Shown in pieces: positions 34,042 through 44,384 of a stretch of DNA of 64,000 nucleotides (position 1 is its first letter; the number at the start of each line of letters is the position of its first letter). The notes under the pieces are model-generated. The model searched no databases and had not been told where the DNA came from. It saw only the letters and a program-made list of their open reading frames with translations. The DNA is from Thermoplasmata archaeon (GTDB lineage Archaea; Thermoplasmatota; Thermoplasmata; Sysuiplasmatales; Sysuiplasmataceae). Made by a program: the position numbers and the translations under genes. Where the stretch lies: positions 1 to 64,000 of the forward strand of contig JAJZXY010000010.1 in assembly GCA_021806165.1 (NCBI GenBank), written 5' to 3'.

Positions 34042-35394
34042 TCAGCCTGCAAGCTGCTTTCCAGTTATTGTGTCCAGTGCATCGAGAAATGTCATGAGGG
34101 AGTCCCTGGGAATTGTTGCGCCGGATGCAATCACATGCCCTCCGCCGACCCCCGACACGCCGGCAGCCGCCTCAGAGAGGCCTGCTGCAAGATCCAGCCC
34201 CCTCGCGACAAGTGCCTTCGTTCCCCTTGCGCTTATCTTGTAGCTCTCCTCCACGAGCGAGTAGGCGATGGTAGGCTTCTCCTTGTCCCCTATGAATGAC
34301 ATGAACAGTCCGCACAGCGCCCCCGCCAGCGAGGAGTCGTCGGACCTGAAGCACTGAATGTGCTTCATCTGCTCAATGCCCTCCTCCATCGGAATGAGTC
34401 TTTCCAGAACCTTCGAGTTGTACTCCCCGCGCAGAAGGCGCGCCTCGTCAGCTGCATTACCGTCACCCAGCGCCATCGACAGCCCAACGGCATACCTCTC
34501 ACTCCTCCCGCATGCATTCGCAAGGCTGGATATTTCGGCAATAGACATGCCTGACGCGGAGGAGAAATGCTGTGGTGAAACGACCTGAAACAGCTGCTCT
34601 GAATCACATCCGCCAGATGCGAGCAGCAGAATCATGATGGACGAAAGGCGCCTCCACTCCCCCTCCGAGAATGACCTGAAATCCTTTGCGGGGTCTATGC
34701 CCATCTGCAGCGAGAGATCGGCCACAAGGTCCTTCCTGCCCGAGTAACCGCGCAGGTATGGTTCGGCAGTCTCGCCCAGCGCCTCTGTCACATTCCTCCC
34801 CTGGAGGGAGGACGCCCTCCTCTCCTCGATGACTCCCCTGCGAACAGCCTCATTCAGAATCTCAAGGTTGAGGCCCTTGAAACCACCAAGGTGCTGCATA
34901 TCTCCGTACGCACCCGCCAGCGCAACAGGGGAAAGGTCCCAGTTTGCATCATCCACGCGCGCCGCTAGAAGGAAGGAGGTGGTCGCCCCGCTTACCTCCG
35001 TGGTGCCATTGACGCCAAACATCGACGGGTTTATGTGCACCACCCCTTCAACGTCGCCGGATGGCTTGTGGTGGTCAAGCACTATCGCCTTGGTGCCAAG
35101 ACCGGATATCAGATCCAGCTGTCCGCTGCCCATGTCCGAGAATATAACAAGTGGATTCCCCTCCCCCGCAACCCTCTCTATAATCTTCCTGTCCAGGCTG
35201 CGGGTCATGGTGGTATGGAAGGGTTTGGACAGCCTTGCAAGCATCCCGCTCAGGACTGCTGCAGAATTTATGCCGTCCGAGTCATAATGACTGATAACCC
35301 TTACCCGTCTTTCCCCTTCCAGCATGCGCGCTGCCGCGTCAACCCTTTCGGCCAGCTCCGGCGGCAGTGGAACGGGACTCATTTCAGATTTCAC
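34042..35394 (-). CDS. DHH-family nuclease, GAN/RecJ-like
   Basis: DHH-family motifs are ISHYDSDGINSAAVL (I), VIFSDMGSGQ (II), VLDHHKPSGD (III, the DHH), VALAGAYGDMQ (IV), and the DHHA1 motif GVGGGHVIASGATIP near the C-terminus. The 450-residue size matches archaeal GINS-associated nuclease or RecJ-like exonucleases that act at the replication fork or on RNA. It lies 9 bases after rps15 on the same strand, a linkage seen in many archaea. GAN against other RecJ-like paralogues cannot be decided here. Confidence 0.9.
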   Translation of the reverse strand: MKSEMSPVPLPPELAERVDAAARMLEGERRVRVISHYDSDGINSAAVLSGMLARLSKPFHTTMTRSLDRKIIERVAGEGNPLVIFSDMGSGQLDLISGLGTKAIVLDHHKPSGDVEGVVHINPSMFGVNGTTEVSGATTSFLLAARVDDANWDLSPVALAGAYGDMQHLGGFKGLNLEILNEAVRRGVIEERRASSLQGRNVTEALGETAEPYLRGYSGRKDLVADLSLQMGIDPAKDFRSFSEGEWRRLSSIMILLLASGGCDSEQLFQVVSPQHFSSASGMSIAEISSLANACGRSERYAVGLSMALGDGNAADEARLLRGEYNSKVLERLIPMEEGIEQMKHIQCFRSDDSSLAGALCGLFMSFIGDKEKPTIAYSLVEESYKISARGTKALVARGLDLAAGLSEAAAGVSGVGGGHVIASGATIPRDSLMTFLDALDTITGKQLAG

Positions 35395-35403
35395 AGAGAG
35401 TGA

Positions 35404-35847
35404 TTAGAATACACCCTCAAAAGAGTATTTCCAGCCGCGCGGGAGTATTCCTTCCTTGACATAATACCGCACGAGCCTCCTGATCTTTGCATCTATCAGG
35501 TTAAGGCCATGCCTGTTGCTCTCATCCTTTTTGTTTTCAGTGAGATGCTTTGAAACATTCCTTGCGCGCTCAATGAGGGATGTGAGGTCTTCTGGAATCT
35601 GAGGCTTTACACCCCCCTCCTCAAGGATCTGGACAACGGACTTCCCGGTAAGCAGCCTGACGCTGGGAACGCCGTACTGGTCCCTCAGGGTCAGACCTAT
35701 CTGCGAGGCTTTCTTGCCGAGCTTCCCCATCTGAAGTATAAGTTCGACGGCTTCATCCTTTTGAACCTGGACCCATGAAGGGCTCTCCGTCACCATCGGC
35801 CTCCTGGAGGAGGCCCTGCCCTTCTTGCTTGAATGCATTCTAGACAT
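35404..35847 (-). CDS. rps15: Ribosomal protein S15
   Basis: This is the archaeal/eukaryotic form of S15 (eukaryotic uS15/S13), 147 residues: MHSSKKGRASSRRP at the start and HGLNLIDAKIRRLVRYYVKEGILP at the end. The start may be MSRM at 35847 or the inner ATG (MHSSKKG). It is followed at 9 bases by the DHH nuclease. Confidence 0.96.
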   Translation of the reverse strand: MSRMHSSKKGRASSRRPMVTESPSWVQVQKDEAVELILQMGKLGKKASQIGLTLRDQYGVPSVRLLTGKSVVQILEEGGVKPQIPEDLTSLIERARNVSKHLTENKKDESNRHGLNLIDAKIRRLVRYYVKEGILPRGWKYSFEGVF

Positions 35848-35964
35848 TATTGCACCAGTTACTCTATCTGCCGATTAAACTGCTTGTATTTAATCAGTAC
35901 GCCTCCGGGAATAGGCGGCGGGGCAGGGCAGGTGGGTACCGCGGGGCACTTTTCGGTATACTGG

Positions 35965-35975
35965 AAATTATATTA
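35965..35975 (+). promoter_or_regulatory. TATA box for the M1 aminopeptidase
   Basis: AAATTATATTA is centred about 34 bases before ATG 36004, favouring that ATG over TTG 35989. Confidence 0.55.
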
Positions 35976-36003
35976 GAACGAATTCCGTTTGGCGGCCGAT
36001 AAA

Positions 36004-38514
36004 ATGGAAAACGGGGAAAGCGTACTTCAGGATCACCATGCCCGGTTTGAACTGCCCAGAGCGAAACCCCACTATGCAAGAAGCATGGAATTCAGGATTG
36101 AGCACCTCCTGCTGACACTTGCCGTGGATATGGACAGGAGGCACATCAGGGGAACGGCCGCGTACTCCATAAGCTTCATCAGGGGTGTCAGGCCGAAGAG
36201 CATCACACTGGATGCAAGCGAACTCGACATTGATGAAGTGAGGTGCGGCGGCAGGAAGGTGGAATTCACCCACGTTGGTGATGAGCTCACCATCAGCGTC
36301 GCCGGCAGGGCTTCGGGGCTTGAGGTGGAGATTGACTACTCCGGCTTCCCCGAGTCTGGCATACACTTCATCCACCCCTCGAAGGAGACGCCGGGCAGGC
36401 CCGTGCAGGCATGGACGCAGGGCGAGGATGAGTATTCCAGATACTGGTTTCCATGCTTTGATTCGCCAAACATGAAATTCACCACGGAGCTCAGGGTGAC
36501 CGTGCCATCGAAATTCACTGTGATATCCAACGGCAGACTTGCCGGTGTGAAGGATGGGGAAAAGGGGAAAACCCGGACATTCACCTGGGTCGAAGGGGTG
36601 CCGCATTCCTCATACCTCAACTCCATCGTCATAGGGGAATTTTCACTGATTGAGGACAGCTGCGGCAAAGTGCCTCTTTACTACTACGTGAGAAAGGGGA
36701 GAGAGGAGGAGGCAAGGCGCTCATTCGGGAAGACAGCAGACATGATGTCATTCTTCTCCAGGACCATTGGCGTAGACTACCCGTATGAGAAGTATGCGCA
36801 GGTTGCTGTTGCAGACTTCATCTGGGGAGGTATGGAGAACATAAGCGCCACGACACTGACCGAAGACACCCTCCATGAGGCGAGGGCCGATAACGACTTT
36901 CCCAGCCACCCACTGGTGGCGCACGAGCTGGCGCACCAGTGGTGGGGTGACCTTCTTACAACAAAGGACTGGTCGCATGTGTGGCTCAATGAGGGTTTTG
37001 CAACATACTTCGAGGCGCTCTACAGGCAGCATGACAGGGGGCAGGATGAATTTGAATACGAGCTTGACTCCCTTTCACAGGTCTACTTCAGGGAGGATGC
37101 AGGAAGATACAGGCGGCCGATAATGCAGAGGTCCTTCCTCATGCCCACTGAGATGTTTGACAGGACAACATACCAGAAGGGGGCGCTCGTGCTCCACATG
37201 CTCAGGACTGAGCTTGGCGATGATCTCTTTTTCGCCGCCATAAGGAAATATTGCGAGGACAACAGGGAGAGGAACGTGGAAAGCAGCGATCTGCTGAAGG
37301 CTGTGGAGCAGGCAACGGGCAGGAATATGCAGCTCTTCTTCGATCAGTGGGTTTACGGCGCGGGTTATCCTGAATTTGAGGCATCGTATTCATACAACAG
37401 CAGCAGGAAATGCGTGGAGATCGGTCTGAAACAGGTCCAGAAGTTGGATGACATGACACACACATTCAGCGTCGACCTCGACATTTCCATATGTCTCGCC
37501 GGAGGAAGGAGGAAGGAGGGTGTTATGCGTGTCAGGTCGTCGGAGGCGAAGTTTGAATTCGAGACAGGAGAGAGGCCGCTCTTCGTAAGCATTGACCCGC
37601 ACAACAGCATACTGAAAAAGCTGAAGTACGAAAGGCCGACCGAGGATGCAATCGCTCAGCTCGCTGGGGGGAGCGCATTTGAGAAGGTCCAGGCCGCAAG
37701 GGAGCTGTCCAGGGTAGCGAGGAAGTCCTCAGTTGAGGCTCTTGCAAAGCAGCTTGGAAGGAAGAATTTCTGGGCTGTCCATGCGGAGTGCGCCCAGGCA
37801 CTGGGCAGGCTAAACAGGAGCGATGCGCTCGAAGTCCTGATGAAGGTCGATGCTTCAGATTCAAGGGCAAGGAAATTTATCGTCAGCGCCATCGGAGCCT
37901 ACAGGGATTCGTCCACCCTGAGGAAACTGGAGTCGTTTCTCAGGGATGACAGTTACGCCGTGCAGGCGGAGGCTGTCACTGCAATTGCAGGTCTGCAGGA
38001 CACCGATCCCAGGAAGATACTCGACAGGGCAATGGGCATGGATTCGCACTTTGAAATTGTGAGGCAGGCTGCGCTGTCGGGCTATGCTGACTTCGGCGAT
38101 GCGGGAGACATTGAAAAGCTGAAGAAATACACCACCCCTGACCGGCCCACGCGGGTCCGTGTGGCAGCAATGAAGGCAATCGCGAGACTCGGGAGAGAGG
38201 ATGAGAAGGTCAGGAAATTCATATTCAGCGGGCTCGGCGACGTCAACACAGTGTTCAGGCGTGGCGTTGTTGCTGCATGCGAACTCACTAGGAGCCCGGA
38301 GGCGGTGCGCGAACTTCAGAATCTCATAGAGAGGGAGAGGGACGGTGTCATCAAGAGGGATGCATTTGATGCAATAAACTCGCTCCGCGGAGGCATGAAG
38401 GCGCAGGGGGAAATCAGGGTTCTTGAGAAGGAGGTTGCCGAAGTCAGGGGAGAACTCAGGGAGCTGAGGAGGGCGGTGGAACTGCTTCAGCAGAAGAAGG
38501 GCCGCGGGAAATAG
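36004..38514 (+). CDS. M1-family zinc aminopeptidase with HEAT-like repeats and coiled-coil tail
   Basis: The protein has 836 residues from ATG 36004. An M1 N-terminal beta domain is followed by the substrate motif WGGMENISA (about residue 274) and the zinc site HELAHQWWG (307-315) with NEGFATYFE. Similarity to tricorn-interacting factors F2/F3 covers about residues 20-560. Instead of the usual C-terminal helical domain, residues ~570-790 form HEAT-like repeats (EVLMKVDASDSRARKFIVSA, KKYTTPDRPTRVRVAAMKA). The end is a charged coiled coil (LEKEVAEVRGELRELRRAVE). It probably trims peptides downstream of the proteasome or tricorn. Confidence 0.93.
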   Translation: MENGESVLQDHHARFELPRAKPHYARSMEFRIEHLLLTLAVDMDRRHIRGTAAYSISFIRGVRPKSITLDASELDIDEVRCGGRKVEFTHVGDELTISVAGRASGLEVEIDYSGFPESGIHFIHPSKETPGRPVQAWTQGEDEYSRYWFPCFDSPNMKFTTELRVTVPSKFTVISNGRLAGVKDGEKGKTRTFTWVEGVPHSSYLNSIVIGEFSLIEDSCGKVPLYYYVRKGREEEARRSFGKTADMMSFFSRTIGVDYPYEKYAQVAVADFIWGGMENISATTLTEDTLHEARADNDFPSHPLVAHELAHQWWGDLLTTKDWSHVWLNEGFATYFEALYRQHDRGQDEFEYELDSLSQVYFREDAGRYRRPIMQRSFLMPTEMFDRTTYQKGALVLHMLRTELGDDLFFAAIRKYCEDNRERNVESSDLLKAVEQATGRNMQLFFDQWVYGAGYPEFEASYSYNSSRKCVEIGLKQVQKLDDMTHTFSVDLDISICLAGGRRKEGVMRVRSSEAKFEFETGERPLFVSIDPHNSILKKLKYERPTEDAIAQLAGGSAFEKVQAARELSRVARKSSVEALAKQLGRKNFWAVHAECAQALGRLNRSDALEVLMKVDASDSRARKFIVSAIGAYRDSSTLRKLESFLRDDSYAVQAEAVTAIAGLQDTDPRKILDRAMGMDSHFEIVRQAALSGYADFGDAGDIEKLKKYTTPDRPTRVRVAAMKAIARLGREDEKVRKFIFSGLGDVNTVFRRGVVAACELTRSPEAVRELQNLIERERDGVIKRDAFDAINSLRGGMKAQGEIRVLEKEVAEVRGELRELRRAVELLQQKKGRGK

Positions 38515-38523
38515 GCGACCGCG

Positions 38524-40638
38524 TCAGCGGATGCACAGCATACGCACGTCCACCGGCCAGAGGCCCTCCACGTTAGCTATCACTGGATTCATGTCCATCT
38601 CGGCTATCGAGGGATTTGATGCCAGCATGCGGGATGCAGCAACAATCATCTTCTCCAGACTGCGTGCATCGATGCGCATTCCCCTGTAGCCCTCCGTCAG
38701 CGGGCGAAGTCCGCTCTCCTCAATCATTGCACGCGCCTCCTCCCTGCCCACCGGACAGAGTGCGTATGATTTCATTCCCACAAGCTCTATGAGGGTACCC
38801 CCGAGACCGACCATTATGACTGAGCATCCGAGGGCTCTGAATGATCCGATGGCAAGCTCGACGCCTCCCTCCACCTGTCTTGAAATGTTGAATGAGAAGG
38901 GGGAACAGGATGGCAGGGATGCAGCAACGCCGCCCAGGCGGCGGAGCGCATCTTCCAGTTCACCCCTGGAGCGTATATTGAGAATGACCGCACCTGACTC
39001 GCTCTTGTGCACCAGCCCCGGCGAAATCAGTTTTGCGACGAGGGGGTATCCAATTCGGCCCGCCCCCTCCAGCACTTCGTCTGCTGTCCCGGCAGTGAGC
39101 GATTCTGGCATGCTGATGCCTGCCTCTGCCAGGCGAGCGGCGATTTCAGGCTGCTCAAGCCATACCTCCCTTCCCCCGCGTGTTTCGGCAAAAGAAGGTT
39201 GCTGATATCCTTCCATCCTTTTCAGCCTCTCCATCATGCCGGCGGCTGAGGAGAGGGACGATGCTGCAGATTCGGGTGATGTGAATGCGGGGATTCCGAG
39301 TCTGCCCAGATCACGTATCCCCTTCAGCACCGACCCGGTATCGCCGGTCCATACAACCACGGAGGGCACGTCAGCGGAACTCGAGGCATCGGTCATTGCC
39401 TTCACGAATCCTGAGGTCGAGTAGGATGTGGGTGCGCCCACGACGATAACGTCGAATCCGCCCCCGGAAATTGCACGTATGCATTTGCTGTAGATTGTTG
39501 TGTCAGCCGTTGCGGCCATGGTCAGGTCCAGAGGATTCCTGACAGCGACCACCCTCGGCACAGCCTCCTGCAGCCTTTCGATCTGCGCTGCTGTGAAATC
39601 GGGAAGGGTGAAGCCAGTCCTGTCAAGCGCATCTGAAAGGGAGACGCACAGACCGCCGGGTGCTGAAACAACCGCCGCCCTCTTCCCTCTGACAGGTGTG
39701 CCCGCAGATGCGAGTATGACTGAGTCCACAAGCTCGCCATAGCTGCCTGCCTGCACCACACCAGCCTTCCTGAACAGGGCGGAGTATGCCTCCCCGGTGC
39801 CGGCTATTGCGCCCGTATGTGAGGAAGCGGCACGCCTGCCCACGGCAGTCATCCCCGCCTTGTATACAACCACCCTCCTGCCCGGGCCGAGCGCACGGCA
39901 TGCGCGGACAAACTTCTCGGGATCCCTTATCTCCTCAACATACGCGGCAACGGTGTTCACACCAGGCATGGAAGCGGCTGTCAGCATGAAGTCGGATACA
40001 GTAAGCATCGCTTCGTTTCCTGTGCTGACTGCCAGGGCCGTTCCAATGCCCCTTGCCGCCATGGAGAGGAGGAATATCTCTGTCATCGAACCGCTCTGGG
40101 ACAGGAATACTACATTTCCTGCGTCGGAGGAGAGGGACTGATTGAATGTCACCCGTGCCACGGGATTGTGAATTCCGAGACAGTTGGGGCCGAGGAGGAG
40201 CGTGCCTGACTTGTGCAGCATTCCCACAAGCTCCCCCATGTCCGCAGGCATCCCCTGACCGCCGAATTCGATGGATGACGCTACAACTGTAATGCTCTTT
40301 GCCCCCGCTGAAACGGAGTCGAGTATGCATCCCAGGACCTTTGACGGCGGCACGGTGATGTAGACGCTGTCCGGAGGTGAGCCCGCCGCTTCAGCAGCAG
40401 ATCTGACATCTGGAAAGCACCTGAGGCCCAGAACGCTGTCAGACCTTGGGTTGACAGGCATGATGCGGCCGGAAAAACCGAATTCAAGGAGGCTGCGCAT
40501 GAGCATGTTGCCCAGCTTTCCCGCGCTCCCGGTGGCACCGACAACTGCAATCGAGTCCGGGGATGTGAGCGGCCGGATCATATCCTCCCGCAGCCCGTCT
40601 GTTGAATACACCACCAAGCCGACCTCCTGTGAATGCAT
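38524..40638 (-). CDS. acd: ADP-forming acyl-CoA synthetase, fused alpha and beta subunits
   Basis: The enzyme makes ATP from acyl-CoA, ADP and phosphate at the end of amino-acid or sugar fermentation. The alpha part has a CoA-binding Rossmann domain (SIAVVGATGSAGKLGN), LLGPNCLGIHNP and the phospho-His site SSHTGAIAGTG. The beta part is an ATP-grasp domain (YPLVAKLISPGLVHKSESGAV, EMDMNPVI). About 705 residues from ATG 40638 (MHSQEVG) is normal for a fused form; the ORF to 40737 overlaps the neighbour and is not favoured. Some starts nearer MIRPLTSP are possible. Its acyl substrate is unknown. Confidence 0.92.
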   Translation of the reverse strand: MHSQEVGLVVYSTDGLREDMIRPLTSPDSIAVVGATGSAGKLGNMLMRSLLEFGFSGRIMPVNPRSDSVLGLRCFPDVRSAAEAAGSPPDSVYITVPPSKVLGCILDSVSAGAKSITVVASSIEFGGQGMPADMGELVGMLHKSGTLLLGPNCLGIHNPVARVTFNQSLSSDAGNVVFLSQSGSMTEIFLLSMAARGIGTALAVSTGNEAMLTVSDFMLTAASMPGVNTVAAYVEEIRDPEKFVRACRALGPGRRVVVYKAGMTAVGRRAASSHTGAIAGTGEAYSALFRKAGVVQAGSYGELVDSVILASAGTPVRGKRAAVVSAPGGLCVSLSDALDRTGFTLPDFTAAQIERLQEAVPRVVAVRNPLDLTMAATADTTIYSKCIRAISGGGFDVIVVGAPTSYSTSGFVKAMTDASSSADVPSVVVWTGDTGSVLKGIRDLGRLGIPAFTSPESAASSLSSAAGMMERLKRMEGYQQPSFAETRGGREVWLEQPEIAARLAEAGISMPESLTAGTADEVLEGAGRIGYPLVAKLISPGLVHKSESGAVILNIRSRGELEDALRRLGGVAASLPSCSPFSFNISRQVEGGVELAIGSFRALGCSVIMVGLGGTLIELVGMKSYALCPVGREEARAMIEESGLRPLTEGYRGMRIDARSLEKMIVAASRMLASNPSIAEMDMNPVIANVEGLWPVDVRMLCIR

Positions 40639-40678
40639 GGAATGGCATCGATAAGACACTTGCCCCCCGCCGGCAAAG

Positions 40679-40687
40679 GTTAAATCA
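40679..40687 (-). promoter_or_regulatory. TATA box for the CoA synthetase
   Basis: GATTTAACC on the minus strand lies about 45 bases before ATG 40638. It predicts transcription starting near 40656. Confidence 0.4.
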
Positions 40688-40735
40688 GGAGGCGTCAGTG
40701 TACAACCGGGTGAAGCTGAAAGGAGAGCATGCGGC

Positions 40736-41203
40736 ATGAGTGAAGAGCTGATTGATGAAATACTGCTGAAATACAGGACGGTGGCTGTTGTGGGACTGTC
40801 GAAGGACGAGGGAAAGGACAGTCACAGGGTTGCATCATTCCTCCAGAAGAGGGGTTTCAGGATCATACCTGTAAACCCTACAGCAGATTCCATCCTTGGT
40901 GAGAAAGCCTACCCCTCCCTTGGCGCCATACCGGAGGAGCTGAGGAGGCAGGTTGAAATTGTGGACATATTCAGGCCCTCGAAGGACGTTCCTGCGATTG
41001 TGGATGAAGCCCTGTCCATCAGGAGGGAGGGAGGCAACCCCAAGGTGATATGGATGCAGCTGGGCATCACGAGCAGCGGCGCGGCCTCCATTGCCGAAGA
41101 GGCGGGCATGAAGGTTGTCCAGGACAGATGCATGATGGTTGAAGCGGGAAGCAGGAGTGAAATGCTCGATTTCAGCCGTCTCCCTGAAGAAGGGCAAGGG
41201 TGA
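40736..41203 (+). CDS. CoA-binding domain protein (YccU-like)
   Basis: The 155-residue protein is a stand-alone CoA-binding Rossmann domain: TVAVVGLSKDEGKDSHRVA, FRIIPVNPTADSILGEKAYPSL and VVQDRCMMVEAG are the family marks. It is the same fold as the first domain of the divergent acyl-CoA synthetase. Its role is unknown, but it may sense CoA or acyl-CoA. Confidence 0.92.
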   Translation: MSEELIDEILLKYRTVAVVGLSKDEGKDSHRVASFLQKRGFRIIPVNPTADSILGEKAYPSLGAIPEELRRQVEIVDIFRPSKDVPAIVDEALSIRREGGNPKVIWMQLGITSSGAASIAEEAGMKVVQDRCMMVEAGSRSEMLDFSRLPEEGQG

Positions 41204-41260
41204 CAGTCAGTAGCAACGGTAATTAAGGTAATTTTGCTAGACGGTAAAGCAGGTCAACAA

Positions 41261-42676
41261 ATGCCCAAGTCACCAAGCTACGGAAACAGGACGATGAAAA
41301 TCGAGCCATACGGTATAGAGCACATACCGGATGAGGAGAGACACGGGACGCCCAGAAGGCTTTTCACACTCTGGTTTGCATCCAATGTGACTGTTGGAAG
41401 CTATGCAGTGGGCTATCTGGCTGTATCGCTGTTCAGCCTCCCGCTGGATTATGCGCTCATTGCACTTCTGGCCGCCAACCTGGTTGCCGGCCTCCTTCTT
41501 GGACTTGCAAGCTCGATGGGGCCATCCTTCGGCTACCCGCAGATGATCATCACAAGGCTTTCATTCGGCAGAAAGGGGGCATATCTGCCTGCCTCGCTGC
41601 AGTGGATAAGCTCGATTGGCTGGTTCACTGTCAACGCGGTCCTGGGTTCATTTGCACTGAATGACCTGACCGGCATAGGATACATCCCATCTGCGGCAAT
41701 ACTCCTCACGGCCATGGTGCTGATAGGCCTCTACGGCCACAATTTCATACACCAGTTCGAGAAGCTGATGGCAGTTGTTCTGGGTATATTCTTTGTCATT
41801 GCAACAGGAATCATATTGTCGCACATGGGACAGATAAACGCGTATGTGCCTGCCTCACACCCTGGGAGCGCCGATTTCCTGCCCGGGATGGTCCTGCTTG
41901 CAGGAGCTGCGCTGTCATACCTGATGAGCTGGGGGCCGTATGCATCCGACTACTCCAGATATCTGAATAGCGGCACACCGGTAAGGCGTTCGTTCATCAA
42001 CACATTCCTCGGAGGTGTGATGGCATCCTTCTGGTTCGAGGCAATAGGCGCGCTGGTGGCAGCGTATGTCTACGGAAGCGTTCCTCTTGCTTCAGGCGTC
42101 AGCATCACTCACTCGATTTACCTCGTCCTCGGTTTCCTGGGAGGTGCCGGGCTGGTAGCGGTCGTACTTGGCACCCTCTCCGCCAATGCGCTCAATATCT
42201 ACACAAGCGCCCTTTCCTCCCTGGTGCTTGACATAAAGGCCAAGCGCTGGATGGCCGTGGTGGCAGGCGGGATAGTCGGCGGTTTCATAACAATGCAGGT
42301 GGGCGGTACATTCGTATCATTCTATGAGGGATTCCTCCTGCTGCTCGACTACTGGGTCACCCCGTGGCTCGCGATCATACTGCTTGATTTCTTTGTATTC
42401 GGCAGGCGGAGCCCGTCTGATGTGGAGTCAGCTCCACGCTTCGGCGTGAATGCACTGCTCAGCTATTTCGTGGGTCTCCTTGCATCCGTCCCTTTCATCT
42501 CCTGGGGGTACAGCACTCTTGAATTCCAGGGTGTAATCTCATCCAGCTACCTCGGCGGTGCTGACATAAGCTACTATGTGGCACTGGTTGTCACATCCTT
42601 GCTTTACTTCATACTTCAGAGGCGTTCCCTCATGAGGAGACATCCGGCCGAGGGGAAGGCTGTCAGGAGCACCTGA
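41261..42676 (+). CDS. NCS1-family nucleobase:cation symporter
   Basis: The start is IEPYGIEHIPDEERHGTPRRLFTLWFASNV, the hallmark of NCS1 (cytosine, purine, hydantoin or thiamine) transporters. About 12 helices follow, with WGPYASDYSRYL in the middle. ATG 41261 (MPKSPSYGN) follows a TATA-like AATTAAGG and is preferred to 41234. The substrate cannot be decided. Two GGTAATT copies, 2 bases apart, lie at the promoter. Confidence 0.92.
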   Translation: MPKSPSYGNRTMKIEPYGIEHIPDEERHGTPRRLFTLWFASNVTVGSYAVGYLAVSLFSLPLDYALIALLAANLVAGLLLGLASSMGPSFGYPQMIITRLSFGRKGAYLPASLQWISSIGWFTVNAVLGSFALNDLTGIGYIPSAAILLTAMVLIGLYGHNFIHQFEKLMAVVLGIFFVIATGIILSHMGQINAYVPASHPGSADFLPGMVLLAGAALSYLMSWGPYASDYSRYLNSGTPVRRSFINTFLGGVMASFWFEAIGALVAAYVYGSVPLASGVSITHSIYLVLGFLGGAGLVAVVLGTLSANALNIYTSALSSLVLDIKAKRWMAVVAGGIVGGFITMQVGGTFVSFYEGFLLLLDYWVTPWLAIILLDFFVFGRRSPSDVESAPRFGVNALLSYFVGLLASVPFISWGYSTLEFQGVISSSYLGGADISYYVALVVTSLLYFILQRRSLMRRHPAEGKAVRST

Positions 42677-42762
42677 CCCCCTGCCCGGACGATTACGCTT
42701 CTTGTATGACGGAAAAGTATAATACGGCGCTCAATTTCATGCGGATAAAGGTGGAACGTTCG

Positions 42763-43152
42763 ATGGCTGATTTCAAGGCTGTGATAAATGACCCGAAGAC
42801 AGGCCAGTCCTATCAGGTGGATGTTTCGGGTGCCCAGTCCTCCGCTCTGGTCGGAAAGAAGATCGGGGAGGTTGTTGACGGGATTTATTTCAAGCTGCCC
42901 GGTTACAAGCTCGAGATAACAGGCGGCTCAGATAAGGATGGATTCGTGATGAGAAAGGACTTGCCGGGCCAGCAGAGGGGAAGGCTGCTGCTTTCTGGTG
43001 GAATCGGTTTCAGGCCGGCCAGGAAAGGGGTTAGGAAGAGGAAGACCGTCAGGGGAAACACAATTTCACCCGCGACCGTCCAGCTCAACCTCAAGATATC
43101 CACCCCTGGTCCCACGCCGCTTTCCGAGATATTCCAGAAGGAGAGCAAGTGA
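42763..43152 (+). CDS. rps6e: Ribosomal protein S6e
   Basis: [54 protein letters not shown] and [21 protein letters not shown] are S6e. ATG 42763, with AGGTGG upstream, gives 129 residues; the longer frame to 42706 crosses a TATA-like AAGTATAATA and is not used. The stop overlaps the aif2g start (TGATG). Confidence 0.95.
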   Translation: MADFKAVINDPKTGQSYQVDVSGAQSSALVGKKIGEVVDGIYFKLPGYKLEITGGSDKDGFVMRKDLPGQQRGRLLLSGGIGFRPARKGVRKRKTVRGNTISPATVQLNLKISTPGPTPLSEIFQKESK

Positions 43153-44384
43153 TGCATGCTTCAAGACAGCCCGAAGTTAATGTAGGACTTGTCGGCCACG
43201 TCGACCATGGAAAAACGAGTCTTGTGAAGGCGCTCTCGGGTGTTTCCACGGACAGGCACTCCGAGGAAATCAGGAGGGGCATTTCCATAAAGCTCGGCTA
43301 CGCCGATGCATCTGTATACAGGTGCGAGGACTGCGATGGCCCCGAGTGCTACGGTACTGACCCTGCAGACATGAACTGCAAGAAGAAGGCGCAGCTCGCA
43401 AGATCCATTTCATTTGTTGATTCACCCGGGCACGAAACACTTATGGCCACCATGCTTTCAGGCGCGGCCATAATGGACGGCGCCCTTCTGATTGTCGCCG
43501 CCAATGAGAAGTGCCCGCAGCCCCAGACAAAGGAGCACCTGATGGCGCTTGATGTTATAGGCGTCAAGAAGGTCATCGTGGTGCAGAACAAGATAGACAT
43601 TGTCACCGAAGAACAGGCGAAGAAGAATTATGAGGAGATAAGGCAGTTCGTAAAGGGCACGGTCGCGGAGGGCTGCCCCATTGTGCCAATCAGCGCACAC
43701 CACAGGATCAACATTGACTATCTCCTCTTTGCAATCCAGAGCCAGATTCCAACCCCGGTGAGGGATCTTGGTAAGCCATCCAGGTTTTATGTGGCCAGGT
43801 CATTCGATGTCAACGTCCCCGGCACTCCAATAGAGAAGCTCAGGGGCGGCGTCATAGGCGGTTCCATATCACAGGGCAAGATTTCTGTCGGGGATGAGCT
43901 CGAGATATCCCCTGGAAGGAGGATTGAGAGCAGCGGCAAGACATCATGGCAGCCTCTTGTCTCCACCGTGACCTCCATCCATTCGGGAGGGAGCACATTC
44001 GAGAGCGCGGGACCGGGCGGCCTGATAGCTGTTGGAACAAAGCTCGACCCCGCGATAACCAAGTCGGACAGCCTGGTGGGCAAGATAGCGGGCAAGCCTG
44101 GAACCCTGCCTCCTGTTCTGAGCTCGTTTGCAATGGAAACGCATCTCCTTGAGAGGGTTGTAGGCAGCATCGAGGAGCAGAAGGTGGAGAACATAAAGAC
44201 AAGCGAGCCCCTGATGCTTAATGTCGGGACCTCCACAACCGTCGGCCTTGTGACGAGTGCGAGGAGGGACAGCTGCGACGTCAACCTCAAAATACCGCTC
44301 TGCATAGATGAGGGACAGAGGATTGCCATATCCAGGAGATTCGCAGGGAAGTGGAGACTCATCGGATACGGCATAGTGCAATGA
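43152..44384 (+). CDS. eif2g: Translation initiation factor aIF2 gamma
   Basis: aIF2-gamma is the GTPase subunit that carries Met-tRNAi. It has G1 [14 protein letters not shown], the knuckle cysteines [13 protein letters not shown] and MNCKKK, G3 [10 protein letters not shown] and G4 VQNKID. The 410-residue length fits. ATG 43152 is coupled to rps6e by overlap, and its own stop overlaps the PIN gene (ATGA). Confidence 0.97.
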   Translation: MHASRQPEVNVGLVGHVDHGKTSLVKALSGVSTDRHSEEIRRGISIKLGYADASVYRCEDCDGPECYGTDPADMNCKKKAQLARSISFVDSPGHETLMATMLSGAAIMDGALLIVAANEKCPQPQTKEHLMALDVIGVKKVIVVQNKIDIVTEEQAKKNYEEIRQFVKGTVAEGCPIVPISAHHRINIDYLLFAIQSQIPTPVRDLGKPSRFYVARSFDVNVPGTPIEKLRGGVIGGSISQGKISVGDELEISPGRRIESSGKTSWQPLVSTVTSIHSGGSTFESAGPGGLIAVGTKLDPAITKSDSLVGKIAGKPGTLPPVLSSFAMETHLLERVVGSIEEQKVENIKTSEPLMLNVGTSTTVGLVTSARRDSCDVNLKIPLCIDEGQRIAISRRFAGKWRLIGYGIVQ

